Positions 1 to 6,009 of a stretch of 6,744 bases of DNA are shown here, piece by piece. Every line of letters begins with the position of its first letter. The stretch's first letter is position 1. A model generated the notes under the pieces. The model was given only the letters and a program-made list of their open reading frames with translations. It did no database searches and was not told where the DNA came from. The stretch spans positions 1 through 6,744 of the forward strand of contig JASHXX010000152.1 in NCBI GenBank assembly GCA_030043335.1. Reading direction: 5' to 3'. Source of the stretch: Xanthobacteraceae bacterium. GTDB lineage: Bacteria > Pseudomonadota > Alphaproteobacteria > Rhizobiales > Xanthobacteraceae. Both the position numbers and the translations under genes were made by a program.

Positions 1-1
1 C

Positions 2-394
2 GACCAGCCGGGCAAGGATTCGTGGCTGCACCGCCAGGCCGGCGCGCGCGAGGTCGCGATCGCCTCGAGCCGGCGCTGGGCGATCGTTCATGAGCTGGGC
101 GAGGAGCTTGAGCTGTCGCTCGCGGAAATCCTCGCGAAGCTCGCCGCGGTCGATCTGGTGATCGTCGAGGGCTTCAAGCGTCATGCGCATCCGAAGCTCG
201 AAGTGTTCCGCGCCGCGATCGGCAAGCCGCTCCTGTATCCCGACGATGATTGCATCGTCGCGATCGCAACCGACGCACCATTGCCGCAGGCCCAGGTGCC
301 GGTCGTGCTGTTCGAGGATGTCGAAGGCATCGCCAATATTCTGCAGGCCGAGGCGGTGCCGCGCGATCAGATCGGGGCGCCGGCGCAGGCGTGA
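2..394 (+). CDS. mobB: Molybdopterin-guanine dinucleotide biosynthesis protein B (MobB), 3' part
   Basis: MobB is a GTP-binding accessory protein of molybdenum cofactor maturation. It works with MobA, which attaches GMP to molybdopterin in the cytoplasm. The frame is open from the window edge to TGA at 392-394, giving 130 residues. The family is usually about 165-175 residues, so roughly the first 40, with the P-loop, lie outside. The visible part starts with the family signature DQPGKDSWLHRQAGAREV, followed by SSRRWAIVHELGEE and then DLVIVEGFKRHAHPKLEV, all typical of MobB. The first ATG in the frame is at 158, but the conserved upstream residues show the gene continues to the left. It runs tail to tail towards mobA, 33 bases away. 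The family call is firm; completeness of the 5' end cannot be judged. Confidence 0.92.
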   Translation, partial: DQPGKDSWLHRQAGAREVAIASSRRWAIVHELGEELELSLAEILAKLAAVDLVIVEGFKRHAHPKLEVFRAAIGKPLLYPDDDCIVAIATDAPLPQAQVPVVLFEDVEGIANILQAEAVPRDQIGAPAQA

Positions 395-410
395 CCGTGC
401 TGCTTTAACT

Positions 411-433
411 CTTTGAGCGGATCATGCTCAAAG
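411..433. terminator. Inverted repeat between convergent mobB and mobA, possible bidirectional terminator
   Basis: CTTTGAGC at 411-418 and GCTCAAAG at 426-433 form a perfect 8-bp inverted repeat around a 7-base loop. It lies 16 bases after the mobB stop, and its right arm contains the mobA stop codon (TCA on the plus strand at 428-430). The position suits a shared terminator for two facing genes. No strong T-run follows on either strand, so efficient intrinsic termination is not shown. Confidence 0.45.
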
Positions 434-1078
434 CTCCGGATAAAGCGTCGCAAGGCGATCGGCTTCCGTGGTGTCCTCGGGCGTGTTGACATTGAAGAAG
501 GGATCAACCGGCGTTGCCGGCCACTCGGCCGCGGCGAGGCGGTAGCGCGCGGTCCATTGGTCGATCTTGCGCACGCCCTCCTCGGTCAGCGCGCGCCGCA
601 AATCCTCGCGCAGTGCGACCGGCCAAAGCGCCGCGACCGGATGCCGGCGTCCTGCAGACGACGCACAGGCAAGCTGCCCGCCGGCCGCGGCGCGCGCCCG
701 ATGCAGACGCGCCACAAGATCCCTCGGCAAAAACGGACAATCGCTTGGCGCGCTCACCACCCACGCGATTTCCGGCGCCGCGCTTGCCGCCCAGTCGAGG
801 CCGGCGAGGACGCCGGCGAGCGGGCCGGCGTAGTTCGGCACACTGTCCGCAACCACGGCGAGCCCGGTGTCGGCGAAGCGTGCCGCGTCGCCGGTGGCGT
901 TGAGGACGAGCCGAAAGCATTGCGGCGCGAGGCGGCCAAGCACGCGGTCGAGAATGGTCGCGCCGCCGATGCGGATGCGCGCCTTGTCGCCGCCGCCCAT
1001 GCGCCGAGCTAGTCCGCCGGCGAGGACGACACCGACCGTTGCCGGATTTGCCGCTGACGCTGCGTCGTCCCGGCTCAT
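428..1078 (-). CDS. mobA: Molybdenum cofactor guanylyltransferase (MobA)
   Basis: MobA transfers GMP from GTP to Mo-molybdopterin, making the bis-MGD type cofactor used by DMSO reductase-family enzymes. The 216-residue product has the usual length. The nucleotide-binding signature [14 protein letters not shown] is at residues 19-32, followed by GPLAG at 85-89. The metal- and nucleotide-binding stretch APSDCPFLP is at about 110-118, with Asp113 as the expected metal ligand. [16 protein letters not shown] near the C-terminus matches the family's terminal NxNTPED block. The ATG at 1076-1078 follows the TGA of the upstream binding-protein gene with no base between them. No strong Shine-Dalgarno is visible before it, which points to termination-reinitiation from that gene. 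It ends facing mobB, whereas E. coli mobA and mobB lie in one operon on the same strand. Confidence 0.93.
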   Translation of the reverse strand: MSRDDAASAANPATVGVVLAGGLARRMGGGDKARIRIGGATILDRVLGRLAPQCFRLVLNATGDAARFADTGLAVVADSVPNYAGPLAGVLAGLDWAASAAPEIAWVVSAPSDCPFLPRDLVARLHRARAAAGGQLACASSAGRRHPVAALWPVALREDLRRALTEEGVRKIDQWTARYRLAAAEWPATPVDPFFNVNTPEDTTEADRLATLYPEL

Positions 1079-2104
1079 TCAACCGGAATTGCCGAGCACG
1101 CGGTCGATCTGCGTCGCGCTCGGGGTGACGTGATAGAACGTGGTGTAGAAATCGCGCCCGGTCGCCTTGATGTCCTCGGGGAAGCGGTCCGGATAGAAGA
1201 TCTTGCCGAGCCACCACAGCCCGATCAGCCGGTTGACCGCCGGCGGAAAATCGACCCAGCCGAACGGCAGCTTTGGCGCGAGGTGTACGCGGCCCGATTT
1301 CACCGCGCCGATCTCGGCCCAATCCGGATCGCTGCGCACCTTGGCCGCAAATTCGGCGTCACTGGCAACGATGATCTCAGGATTCCAGGCGCGCATCTCG
1401 TCGATCGTCACGGTGCCGTGCGCGCCGCGCAGGTCGGCGGCGACGTTGCGCGCGCCGATGAACTCGATCGATTCGCTGATCATCGATTTGCCGAGGCCGG
1501 TCTGCAGGCCGCTCTTGTCGCGCGCATAGTAGACGCGCGGCCGGCTTTCACTCGGCACCGCGGCGCCGCGTTTGGCGACGGTCGCAATCGTGGTCTCGGC
1601 GGCGCGTGCAAGTTTTTCGGCGTCATCGCTGCGCCCAAGGAGCTTGCCGAGATCGCGATACGTTGCGCCGACGCGATCAAAGTGGCCGTCGAGCAGCGCG
1701 TAGGGAATGCCGGTCTTCTGCTCGATGCCGGTGGCGAGCGAAGCGAAGCTGCCGTCGACATTACCGATGTCGACGATCAGGTCGGGCTTGAGCGCGACGA
1801 TGCCGTCGAGATTGGCGGCGTCGCGCCCGGATATACGCTGCAGCTTCGGCCGCGCCGCGATCTCGGGAATGAGAAACTCGCGCGCCTCGGGCGCGATCGG
1901 CTCGAGCCAGCCCATCAGCAGATCGGGCGCAAGCGTGTAGAGCGTCACCGCCGCTGGCGGCCCGGCGGGATAGACGCGCATGACATGGTCCGGCGCGGTG
2001 ATAGTGCGCCCGGTGGCGTCGGTGATGCTGGCGCCGCAAGCGCGCCGCGGCGCGATGAGCGTTGCCGCAAATCCGCTCAGGAAAATTCGACGATCGATGC
2101 GCAC
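1079..2104 (-). CDS. ABC transporter periplasmic substrate-binding protein, FepB/BtuF/MolA-like
   Basis: This is a 341-residue class III solute-binding protein of the metal-complex uptake type (iron-siderophore, cobalamin, haem or molybdate). The N-terminus has a twin-arginine-like export signal: RR at residues 5-6, then FLSGFAATLIAP, with likely cleavage near 24-26. Family landmarks are DATGRTITAPDHVMRVYPAG early, LKPDLIVDIGNVD and IPYALLDGHFD in the first lobe, VTIDEMRAWNPEIIVASD in the second, and FGWVDFPPAVNRLIGLWWLG near the C-terminus. The start is GTG at 2104; an in-frame TGA six codons upstream leaves little choice, and AGGGA lies about 8 bases before it. Its stop codon abuts the mobA start. 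No permease or ATPase gene is in view, so it may use partners elsewhere. The default annotation is iron complex; coupling to mobA makes molybdate or tungstate a reasonable alternative. The ligand is unknown. Confidence 0.85.
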   Translation of the reverse strand: MRIDRRIFLSGFAATLIAPRRACGASITDATGRTITAPDHVMRVYPAGPPAAVTLYTLAPDLLMGWLEPIAPEAREFLIPEIAARPKLQRISGRDAANLDGIVALKPDLIVDIGNVDGSFASLATGIEQKTGIPYALLDGHFDRVGATYRDLGKLLGRSDDAEKLARAAETTIATVAKRGAAVPSESRPRVYYARDKSGLQTGLGKSMISESIEFIGARNVAADLRGAHGTVTIDEMRAWNPEIIVASDAEFAAKVRSDPDWAEIGAVKSGRVHLAPKLPFGWVDFPPAVNRLIGLWWLGKIFYPDRFPEDIKATGRDFYTTFYHVTPSATQIDRVLGNSG

Positions 2105-2156
2105 TGGTTCAGTCCCTGCTCAGGTGTGAGGCGATGCCGGCGTTGCGACCTCGACG

Positions 2157-3176
2157 CTAGCCGGGATCGGCGATCTTGAGAAGCTGTTTGCCGAAATTCT
2201 CGCCGGTGAACAGCCGCATCAATGTGCGCGGCGCGTTCTCAAGCCCGACCGCGATGTCTTCCTTTTGCACCAGCCTGCCTTCCTTCTGCCATTGGCCGAG
2301 CGCCGCGACCGCCTCGGGAATGCGCGAGGCATAATCGAGGATGATGAAACCTTCCATGCGGCCGCGCTTGGCGGTGAGATTGAAATAGTTCGCCGGGCCG
2401 GGCGGCGGCGTCGCCTCATTGTATCTGGAGATCGCGCCGCAGAGCACGATGCGCGCCTTGAGGTTGATGCGCGCGAGCACCTCGTTGAGCACGGTGCCGC
2501 CGACATTGTCGAAGAACACATCGATGCCGTTGGGACAAAGCTCGGAGAGCCGCGCGCCGATATCCTCGCTTTTGTAGTCGATCGCGGCGTCGAAATGCGC
2601 CGCCTTGACCAGCCAATCGCATTTTTCCTTGCCGCCCGCGGTGCCGATCACCCGGCAGCCTTTGATCTTGGCGATCTGGCCGGCGATCGAGCCGGTGCTA
2701 CCGGCCGCGCCCGAAACCACGACGGTCTCGCCGGCCTTGATCTGGCCGATCTCGGTGATTCCGAAATAGGCGGTGGTTCCGGTGATGCCGAACAGGCTCA
2801 GGGCGAGGTTGGGCGCGACGCCCGCCGGCAGCTTGCGCAATCCGACGAAGCCTTTGCCGTCGGTCACAACATAGTCCTGCCAGCCAAAGCCGCCTTGCAC
2901 GAGATCACCCGGCTTGTAATCCGGACGACGCGACTCGATGACCTGTCCGGCGCCGAAGGCACGCATGACTTCGCCGAGCGGAATCTTCGGCAGGTAAGAG
3001 TCGCGCGACATCCAGCCGCGCTGCGTCGGGTCGAACGACAGCCACAGGTTCCGCACCAGCACCTGTCCGTCCGCACATTGCGGGATCGGCGCCTCGTTCC
3101 AGCGGAATTCGTCGCCGGTCAAAGTGCCCGTCGGACGGGCCTGCAGAATCCACTGGCGGTTTTTGCCCTCGGCCAT
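2157..3176 (-). CDS. NADP-dependent zinc-free medium-chain oxidoreductase (curcumin reductase/leukotriene B4 dehydrogenase-like)
   Basis: This 339-residue protein belongs to the MDR enoyl reductases that reduce the C=C bond of alpha,beta-unsaturated ketones and aldehydes with NADPH in the cytoplasm; E. coli CurA is a member. Visible landmarks are the N-terminal catalytic domain with SFDPTQRGWMSRDSY at 48-61, GITGTTAY at 130-137, the Rossmann nucleotide motif SGAAGSTGS at 155-163, GIDVFFDNVGG at 217-227, GRMEGFIILDY at 272-282, and the terminal TGENFGKQLLKI. No zinc-ligand pattern is evident. ATG at 3174-3176 is chosen because AGGAG precedes it by 7 bases and family homology begins there. The frame stays open further upstream only because it runs through the antisense strand of the tRNA gene. 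It ends 52 bases before the binding-protein gene, so the two could be co-transcribed. The natural substrate is not predictable. Confidence 0.9.
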   Translation of the reverse strand: MAEGKNRQWILQARPTGTLTGDEFRWNEAPIPQCADGQVLVRNLWLSFDPTQRGWMSRDSYLPKIPLGEVMRAFGAGQVIESRRPDYKPGDLVQGGFGWQDYVVTDGKGFVGLRKLPAGVAPNLALSLFGITGTTAYFGITEIGQIKAGETVVVSGAAGSTGSIAGQIAKIKGCRVIGTAGGKEKCDWLVKAAHFDAAIDYKSEDIGARLSELCPNGIDVFFDNVGGTVLNEVLARINLKARIVLCGAISRYNEATPPPGPANYFNLTAKRGRMEGFIILDYASRIPEAVAALGQWQKEGRLVQKEDIAVGLENAPRTLMRLFTGENFGKQLLKIADPG

Positions 3177-3183
3177 CGCATCT

Positions 3184-3188
3184 CTCCT
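3184..3188 (-). promoter_or_regulatory. Shine-Dalgarno of the oxidoreductase gene
   Basis: AGGAG on the minus strand lies 7 bases before the ATG at 3176. It fixes this start over the longer open frame that extends upstream through the tRNA. Confidence 0.75.
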
Positions 3189-3219
3189 GTTACGCAGCGC
3201 TGTTCGGCTCGGCGTCGGA

Positions 3220-3247
3220 GTTGTAGTTGGCCGGCCTCTTTTGTCCA
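3220..3247 (-). promoter_or_regulatory. Possible promoter of the oxidoreductase gene
   Basis: On the minus strand, TGGACA (plus 3242-3247) and TACAAC (plus 3220-3225) are separated by 16 bases. They resemble the sigma-70 -35 and -10 boxes (5/6 and 4/6 matches) and lie about 45 bases before the ATG. This is pattern-based only; other weak matches cannot be excluded. Confidence 0.35.
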
Positions 3248-3313
3248 GCCGCTCGCATCCGACGTCGCCGCGATTGCATGCCATGCAGCGGGCAGCGGGC
3301 GTCCCGCCGCGGG

Positions 3314-3341
3314 TTGTCACTCGAAATCGGCTGGCTATATT
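3314..3341 (+). promoter_or_regulatory. Promoter of the tRNA-Ser gene
   Basis: TTGTCA at 3314-3319 and TATATT at 3336-3341 each match the sigma-70 consensus at 5 of 6 positions, with a 16-base spacer. Transcription would begin at about 3348, roughly ten bases before the mature tRNA 5' end. This is the best promoter match seen in the window. Confidence 0.65.
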
Positions 3342-3358
3342 GCCGGTTTCCCGGATCC

Positions 3359-3448
3359 GGAGGGATGGCCGAGTGGCTGAAGGCGCACGCTTGGAAAGCG
3401 TGTATACGGGCAACCGTATCGTGGGTTCGAATCCCACTCCCTCCGCCA
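3359..3448 (+). tRNA. tRNA-Ser, anticodon GGA
   Basis: This is a complete class II tRNA of 90 bases, including an encoded CCA. The acceptor stem GGAGGGA (3359-3365) pairs fully with TCCCTCC (3438-3444), followed by discriminator G and CCA at 3446-3448. The anticodon stem CACGC/GCGTG (3386-3390 and 3398-3402) encloses loop TTGGAAA, with anticodon GGA at 3393-3395, which reads the serine codons UCC and UCU. The long variable arm TACGG-gcaa-CCGTA is the serine hallmark. The T arm is GTGGG-TTCGAAT-CCCAC (3421-3437). The gene stands alone. It marks the point where the GC-rich left block gives way to more A/T-rich DNA, so it may be an integration site. Confidence 0.98.
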
Positions 3449-3522
3449 GAATTGCCCTCTGCCGCCATTCGCCCTCATTCGTCAACATCCCGATGGCGGC
3501 GCACCAAGACCCTGAACCGAGT

Positions 3523-3551
3523 TTGGCCACTCACAGTTTTTGCCGTGCTAT
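3523..3551 (+). promoter_or_regulatory. Weak promoter candidate upstream of the ABC_sub_bind relic
   Basis: TTGGCC at 3523-3528 and TGCTAT at 3546-3551 are spaced by 17 bases and lie about 42 bases before the ATG of the truncated gene. The match is poor (4/6 and 3/6), so this is a tentative leftover promoter. Confidence 0.2.
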
Positions 3552-3592
3552 GCTTCAAGAACTCGAATGGTCCTAGGCAGGGAAGAAGCGGC

Positions 3593-3874
3593 ATGAGGCG
3601 GCGGGAATTCGTGGCATCATCGGCCGGTTCGGCGCCCTCGCTACCGCTCGCCGCATGGGCGCGACAGTCTACCAAGGTCTACCGGACCGCGATATTGCAT
3701 CCATCGCGTCCGGCGTTGGAGATGACCGCGACTAGCACCTTAAATTACTCGCGCGCCTTTTTCGACAAACTCCCGACGACGTTCGAGTTCGTTATTCGCC
3801 TCAGCACGGTCAAGGCGCTCAGCCTGACTGTGCCGCTCTCAACGCTCACTCTGGCCGACGAGCATATCGATTGA
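3593..3874 (+). pseudogene. ABC_sub_bind-family solute-binding protein, internally deleted remnant
   Basis: The 93-codon frame joins the two ends of an ABC_sub_bind (PF04392) type periplasmic binding protein. Residues 1-60 follow the family N-terminus: a Tat-like leader beginning MRRREF, then PLAAWARQ at the cleavage region, then KVYRTAILHPSRP and RAFFDKL. Residues 61-93 (PTTFEFVIRLSTVKALSLTV, then PLSTLTLADEHID) correspond to the usual C-terminus, of the form FELVINLKTAKALGLTVP...ADEVIE. Members are about 320-330 residues long, so about 230 central residues, covering most of both ligand-binding lobes, are gone. The fusion is in frame with a plausible AGGGAAG ribosome site ahead. A short secreted product could still be made, but it cannot fold as a binding protein. 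Family recognition is from memory of the consensus. Confidence 0.8.
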
Positions 3875-3902
3875 AGGTCCGCGATTTCCCGTATTGGCAC
3901 AA

Positions 3903-3955
3903 GACGGACATCCCAAAATGTCTTGCGATGTCTGCTGCTGGGAACGGCGGACATC
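3903..3955. repeat. GGACATC-type imperfect palindromes
   Basis: CGGACATC occurs twice in direct orientation (3905-3912 and 3948-3955). GATGTCTGC at 3927-3935 faces GCGGACATC at 3947-3955, a 9-bp stem with one G-T pair and an 11-base loop. ATGTC also occurs at 3918-3922, opposite the first copy. The element lies between the relic gene and the mutase start. It resembles short intergenic palindromic sequences common in Bradyrhizobiaceae genomes; an operator role is possible but unsupported. Confidence 0.5.
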
Positions 3956-3982
3956 ACAACGCCACCTAAGGATGATTTTCCC

Positions 3983-3986
3983 GGAG
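3983..3986 (+). promoter_or_regulatory. Shine-Dalgarno deciding the mutase large-subunit start
   Basis: GGAG lies 6 bases before the ATG at 3993. The alternative in-frame ATGs at 3894, 3918 and 3972 lack this spacing, and the first two would translate the palindromic repeat. The N-terminal family homology begins after 3993. Confidence 0.65.
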
Positions 3987-3992
3987 CGCCGC

Positions 3993-5594
3993 ATGAGCAT
4001 AAAAACGAGATCGGGACTGCCGCTGCAGCGCGTTTATATGGCGGAGCGCGGCGAAGGTGAACGGCCGGGCGAATTTCCTTTCACCCGCGGCCGGCTGTCA
4101 AACCCGCATACCCGCACGAACTGGATTCAGCGGGAGCTGTCCGGCGAAGGTGATGGCCGGCGGTCGAACGAGCAAATTCGATACCTGCTCGACCATGGTC
4201 AAACCGGGATCGATGTGATCGGCGACGCGCCGACACAGTCGTTGCTCGACCCGGATCATCCCTTGGCGCGTGAAGCTGTCGGCACGCAGGGCGTGTCTTT
4301 GTGCAGAAAACAGGACTTCCTCGACCTGTACAAGGACGTCCGCTTCGATGAAGCATCGATTTCGAGCTCGGTCCCGGCATTCTTTGCGCTGGCAGGTTTG
4401 GTTTTAGCTGCCCGAGCGGCGAACTTTCCGTTCGACCGATTGCGGGGCTCAATTCTTCACGGACCGCTTTACACCGAGGATTGTTCTTACGCATGGCATC
4501 TCCCCGTCGAGTTTCGCGTGCGTCTGGCGCTCGACTCGATTGAATATTGCTCGCGGCACATGCCGAAATTTCACGCATATCTGGAAGATACTTATTTCTT
4601 CAGCGAGTCCGGCCTCACGCCGATCGAAGAAATGGCGTTAGGTTTTGTGCAGTTGAGGCATCTTGTTCGTAAGCTTGTTGCCCGCGGAATGGCCATTGAC
4701 TCCTTCGCGCCACGCATCGCGTTTCTGCTTAATTGCGGCATGGACTTCTTCGAAGAGATTGCCAAGATTCGAGCCACACGCCGCCTCTACGCAAAGATGA
4801 TGCGCGATGAGTTTGGCGCGCTGAACCCCCGCTCCCTGTCGGTCGCCATCACAAGCCATACTTCGGGTCTTTCGCTGACCGCGCAGCAGCCGATAAACAA
4901 CGTCGTCCGCGGCGCCGTTCAAGCACTAGCGCTTGTGCTAGCCGGCGTGCAGGCGCTGGAAATTTCGGCTTTTGATGAGGCCTACCGCACGCCGACCAAG
5001 GACGCGCATATCGTAGGGCTGCGGACCCAGCAAATTCTCGACCTTGAATCCGGCGCAGCTAAGGTTCTGGATCCGCTTGGCGGCTCCTATTTCCTGGAAA
5101 CGCTTACCGATCAGCTTGAAGAGCGAATTCGCGCCCGCATCGATGTCCTCGAAGCCATGGGCGATCCGGAAACGCTCTCCGCATGCGGCTTCTTCCGTGA
5201 GATATTCCATCGGGCGATGGAAGAAGCGCAACATGGCGTTGAGAGAGGCGAGCTGTCGGTGGTTGGCGTCAACGTGCATAGGATGGCAGACGAAGAAGAT
5301 ACGCTGTTGCGTGGCGTAACCACATGCAAGATCGAAACTTGTCACCGACATACCGAGACCATTGAGCGCTTCAAACGTGAACGAAATATTGCGAGATTGT
5401 GCGAAGGACTTGAAGGTGTGGCCGTCGCTGCGGCCGGCTCCGAAAACATTGTCCCGGCTGTGATCGCAGCCCTCGATGCCTCCGCCACAATCGGAGAGAT
5501 TGCAACCACGATGCGTTCGGCGCTTGGAATGCCGCCTGACCTCTTCGATCACCCGCTACCAAATCGCAGTTCGGGGAACCGGCATGTCGCGTGA
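3993..5594 (+). CDS. Methylmalonyl-CoA mutase-family large (barrel) subunit with non-canonical active site
   Basis: This 533-residue protein is the TIM-barrel subunit of a coenzyme-B12-dependent acyl-CoA mutase without a fused cobalamin domain, the size expected for split enzymes of the IcmA/HcmA kind. Family landmarks are GEFPFTRG at 26-33, RRSNEQIRYLLDHGQTGIDV at 56-75, LTAQQPINNVVR at 295-306, LRTQQILDLESG at 343-354, DPLGGSYFLE at 360-369 and VVGVN at 423-427. Ungapped comparison with P. shermanii mutase shows changed catalytic and substrate positions: Tyr75 to Leu35, Tyr89 to Leu49, Gln197 to Leu155, Arg207 to Ser165, His244 to Phe202 and Arg283 to Ala285. Arg87 (Arg47), Tyr243 (Tyr201) and the AQQ segment remain. 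Known carbon-skeleton acyl-CoA mutases keep the His244 equivalent, so methylmalonyl-CoA is an unlikely substrate. The reaction is unknown. The gene overlaps the cobalamin-binding subunit gene by 11 bases. Codons are more A/T-rich at third positions than in the mob block, consistent with transfer. Confidence 0.85.
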   Translation: MSIKTRSGLPLQRVYMAERGEGERPGEFPFTRGRLSNPHTRTNWIQRELSGEGDGRRSNEQIRYLLDHGQTGIDVIGDAPTQSLLDPDHPLAREAVGTQGVSLCRKQDFLDLYKDVRFDEASISSSVPAFFALAGLVLAARAANFPFDRLRGSILHGPLYTEDCSYAWHLPVEFRVRLALDSIEYCSRHMPKFHAYLEDTYFFSESGLTPIEEMALGFVQLRHLVRKLVARGMAIDSFAPRIAFLLNCGMDFFEEIAKIRATRRLYAKMMRDEFGALNPRSLSVAITSHTSGLSLTAQQPINNVVRGAVQALALVLAGVQALEISAFDEAYRTPTKDAHIVGLRTQQILDLESGAAKVLDPLGGSYFLETLTDQLEERIRARIDVLEAMGDPETLSACGFFREIFHRAMEEAQHGVERGELSVVGVNVHRMADEEDTLLRGVTTCKIETCHRHTETIERFKRERNIARLCEGLEGVAVAAAGSENIVPAVIAALDASATIGEIATTMRSALGMPPDLFDHPLPNRSSGNRHVA

Positions 5595-6009
5595 GTTTAT
5601 TGCCCTGGCGGTGATGGGAATTGACCAGCATGAAAACGGGGTTATTGCCGTGGCCCGCGTTATACGCGAGGCGCAGATGCAGGTTGATTATTTCGGCAAA
5701 TTCAACACCCCGGCTTCGGTCGCCGATAGGGCAATCAGGGGCGATGCCGATGTCGTAGGGATCAGCTGTCATTCCTGGGAGTACGTACGGCTTGTGCCGC
5801 AATTGGTCGAGGAGCTAAGGAAGCGCGGCTCGGATATTCCGGTTGTCATCGGTGGCTCAGTAATCACGCCGGAAGACGGCGAGAAGATGCGACAATCTGG
5901 TGTAGCCGCCGTTTTTACCAGTTCGGTCGATACTGACGAACTGATCGAATGCCTCCGCGCGTTGAGCAAATCTAGGAAGAGGGCCGTTCCACGGGAGAGT
6001 GGCAGATAG
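5584..6009 (+). CDS. Cobalamin-binding (small) subunit of the split mutase
   Basis: This 141-residue protein consists of one B12-binding Rossmann-like domain that would dock onto the barrel subunit and supply adenosylcobalamin. The lower-ligand motif DxHxxG is intact as DQHENG, with Asp14, His16 and Gly19, predicting base-off/His-on binding. VGISCHSW at 58-65 corresponds to the canonical SxL strand end, but Leu is His63. GGSVITPED at 90-98 matches the GG loop under the nucleotide tail. The Lys that precedes the motif in methylmalonyl-CoA mutase (Lys604 of P. shermanii, partner of the Asp-His pair) is Val10. The C-terminal tail after about 126 is short, basic and probably disordered. ATG at 5584 lies inside the barrel gene's end, with GGGGA 6 bases upstream, so translation is probably coupled and subunits made in equal amounts. 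Confidence 0.9.
   Translation: MSREFIALAVMGIDQHENGVIAVARVIREAQMQVDYFGKFNTPASVADRAIRGDADVVGISCHSWEYVRLVPQLVEELRKRGSDIPVVIGGSVITPEDGEKMRQSGVAAVFTSSVDTDELIECLRALSKSRKRAVPRESGR

Noticed and set aside
1130..2179. Long plus-strand open frame of 349 codons opposite the binding-protein gene
   Set aside because: It is a GC-rich antisense shadow: the minus strand encodes a recognisable complete protein with an export signal, and the plus product has no recognisable domain.
2265..3380. Long plus-strand open frame of 371 codons opposite the oxidoreductase
   Set aside because: This is an antisense shadow of a well-recognised MDR enzyme, and the frame runs on into the tRNA.
3359..3448. Second attachment-site copy of the tRNA 3' end within the window
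   Set aside because: I looked for repeats of the GGTTCGAATCC segment and the acceptor end downstream and saw none, so no att pair can be claimed.
3177..3530. N-terminal extension of the oxidoreductase frame upstream of 3176
   Set aside because: The extra residues include [19 protein letters not shown], the typical false peptide from reading a tRNA-Ser gene on its antisense strand. A good ribosome site supports the ATG at 3176.
3894..3992. Longer mutase large subunit starting at ATG 3894, 3918 or 3972
   Set aside because: No suitably spaced ribosome site is seen, the added residues come from the palindromic repeat, and family homology starts after 3993.
4938..5552. Minus-strand 204-codon frame opposite the mutase barrel gene
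   Set aside because: It lies entirely opposite conserved barrel motifs, and its product shows no domain features.
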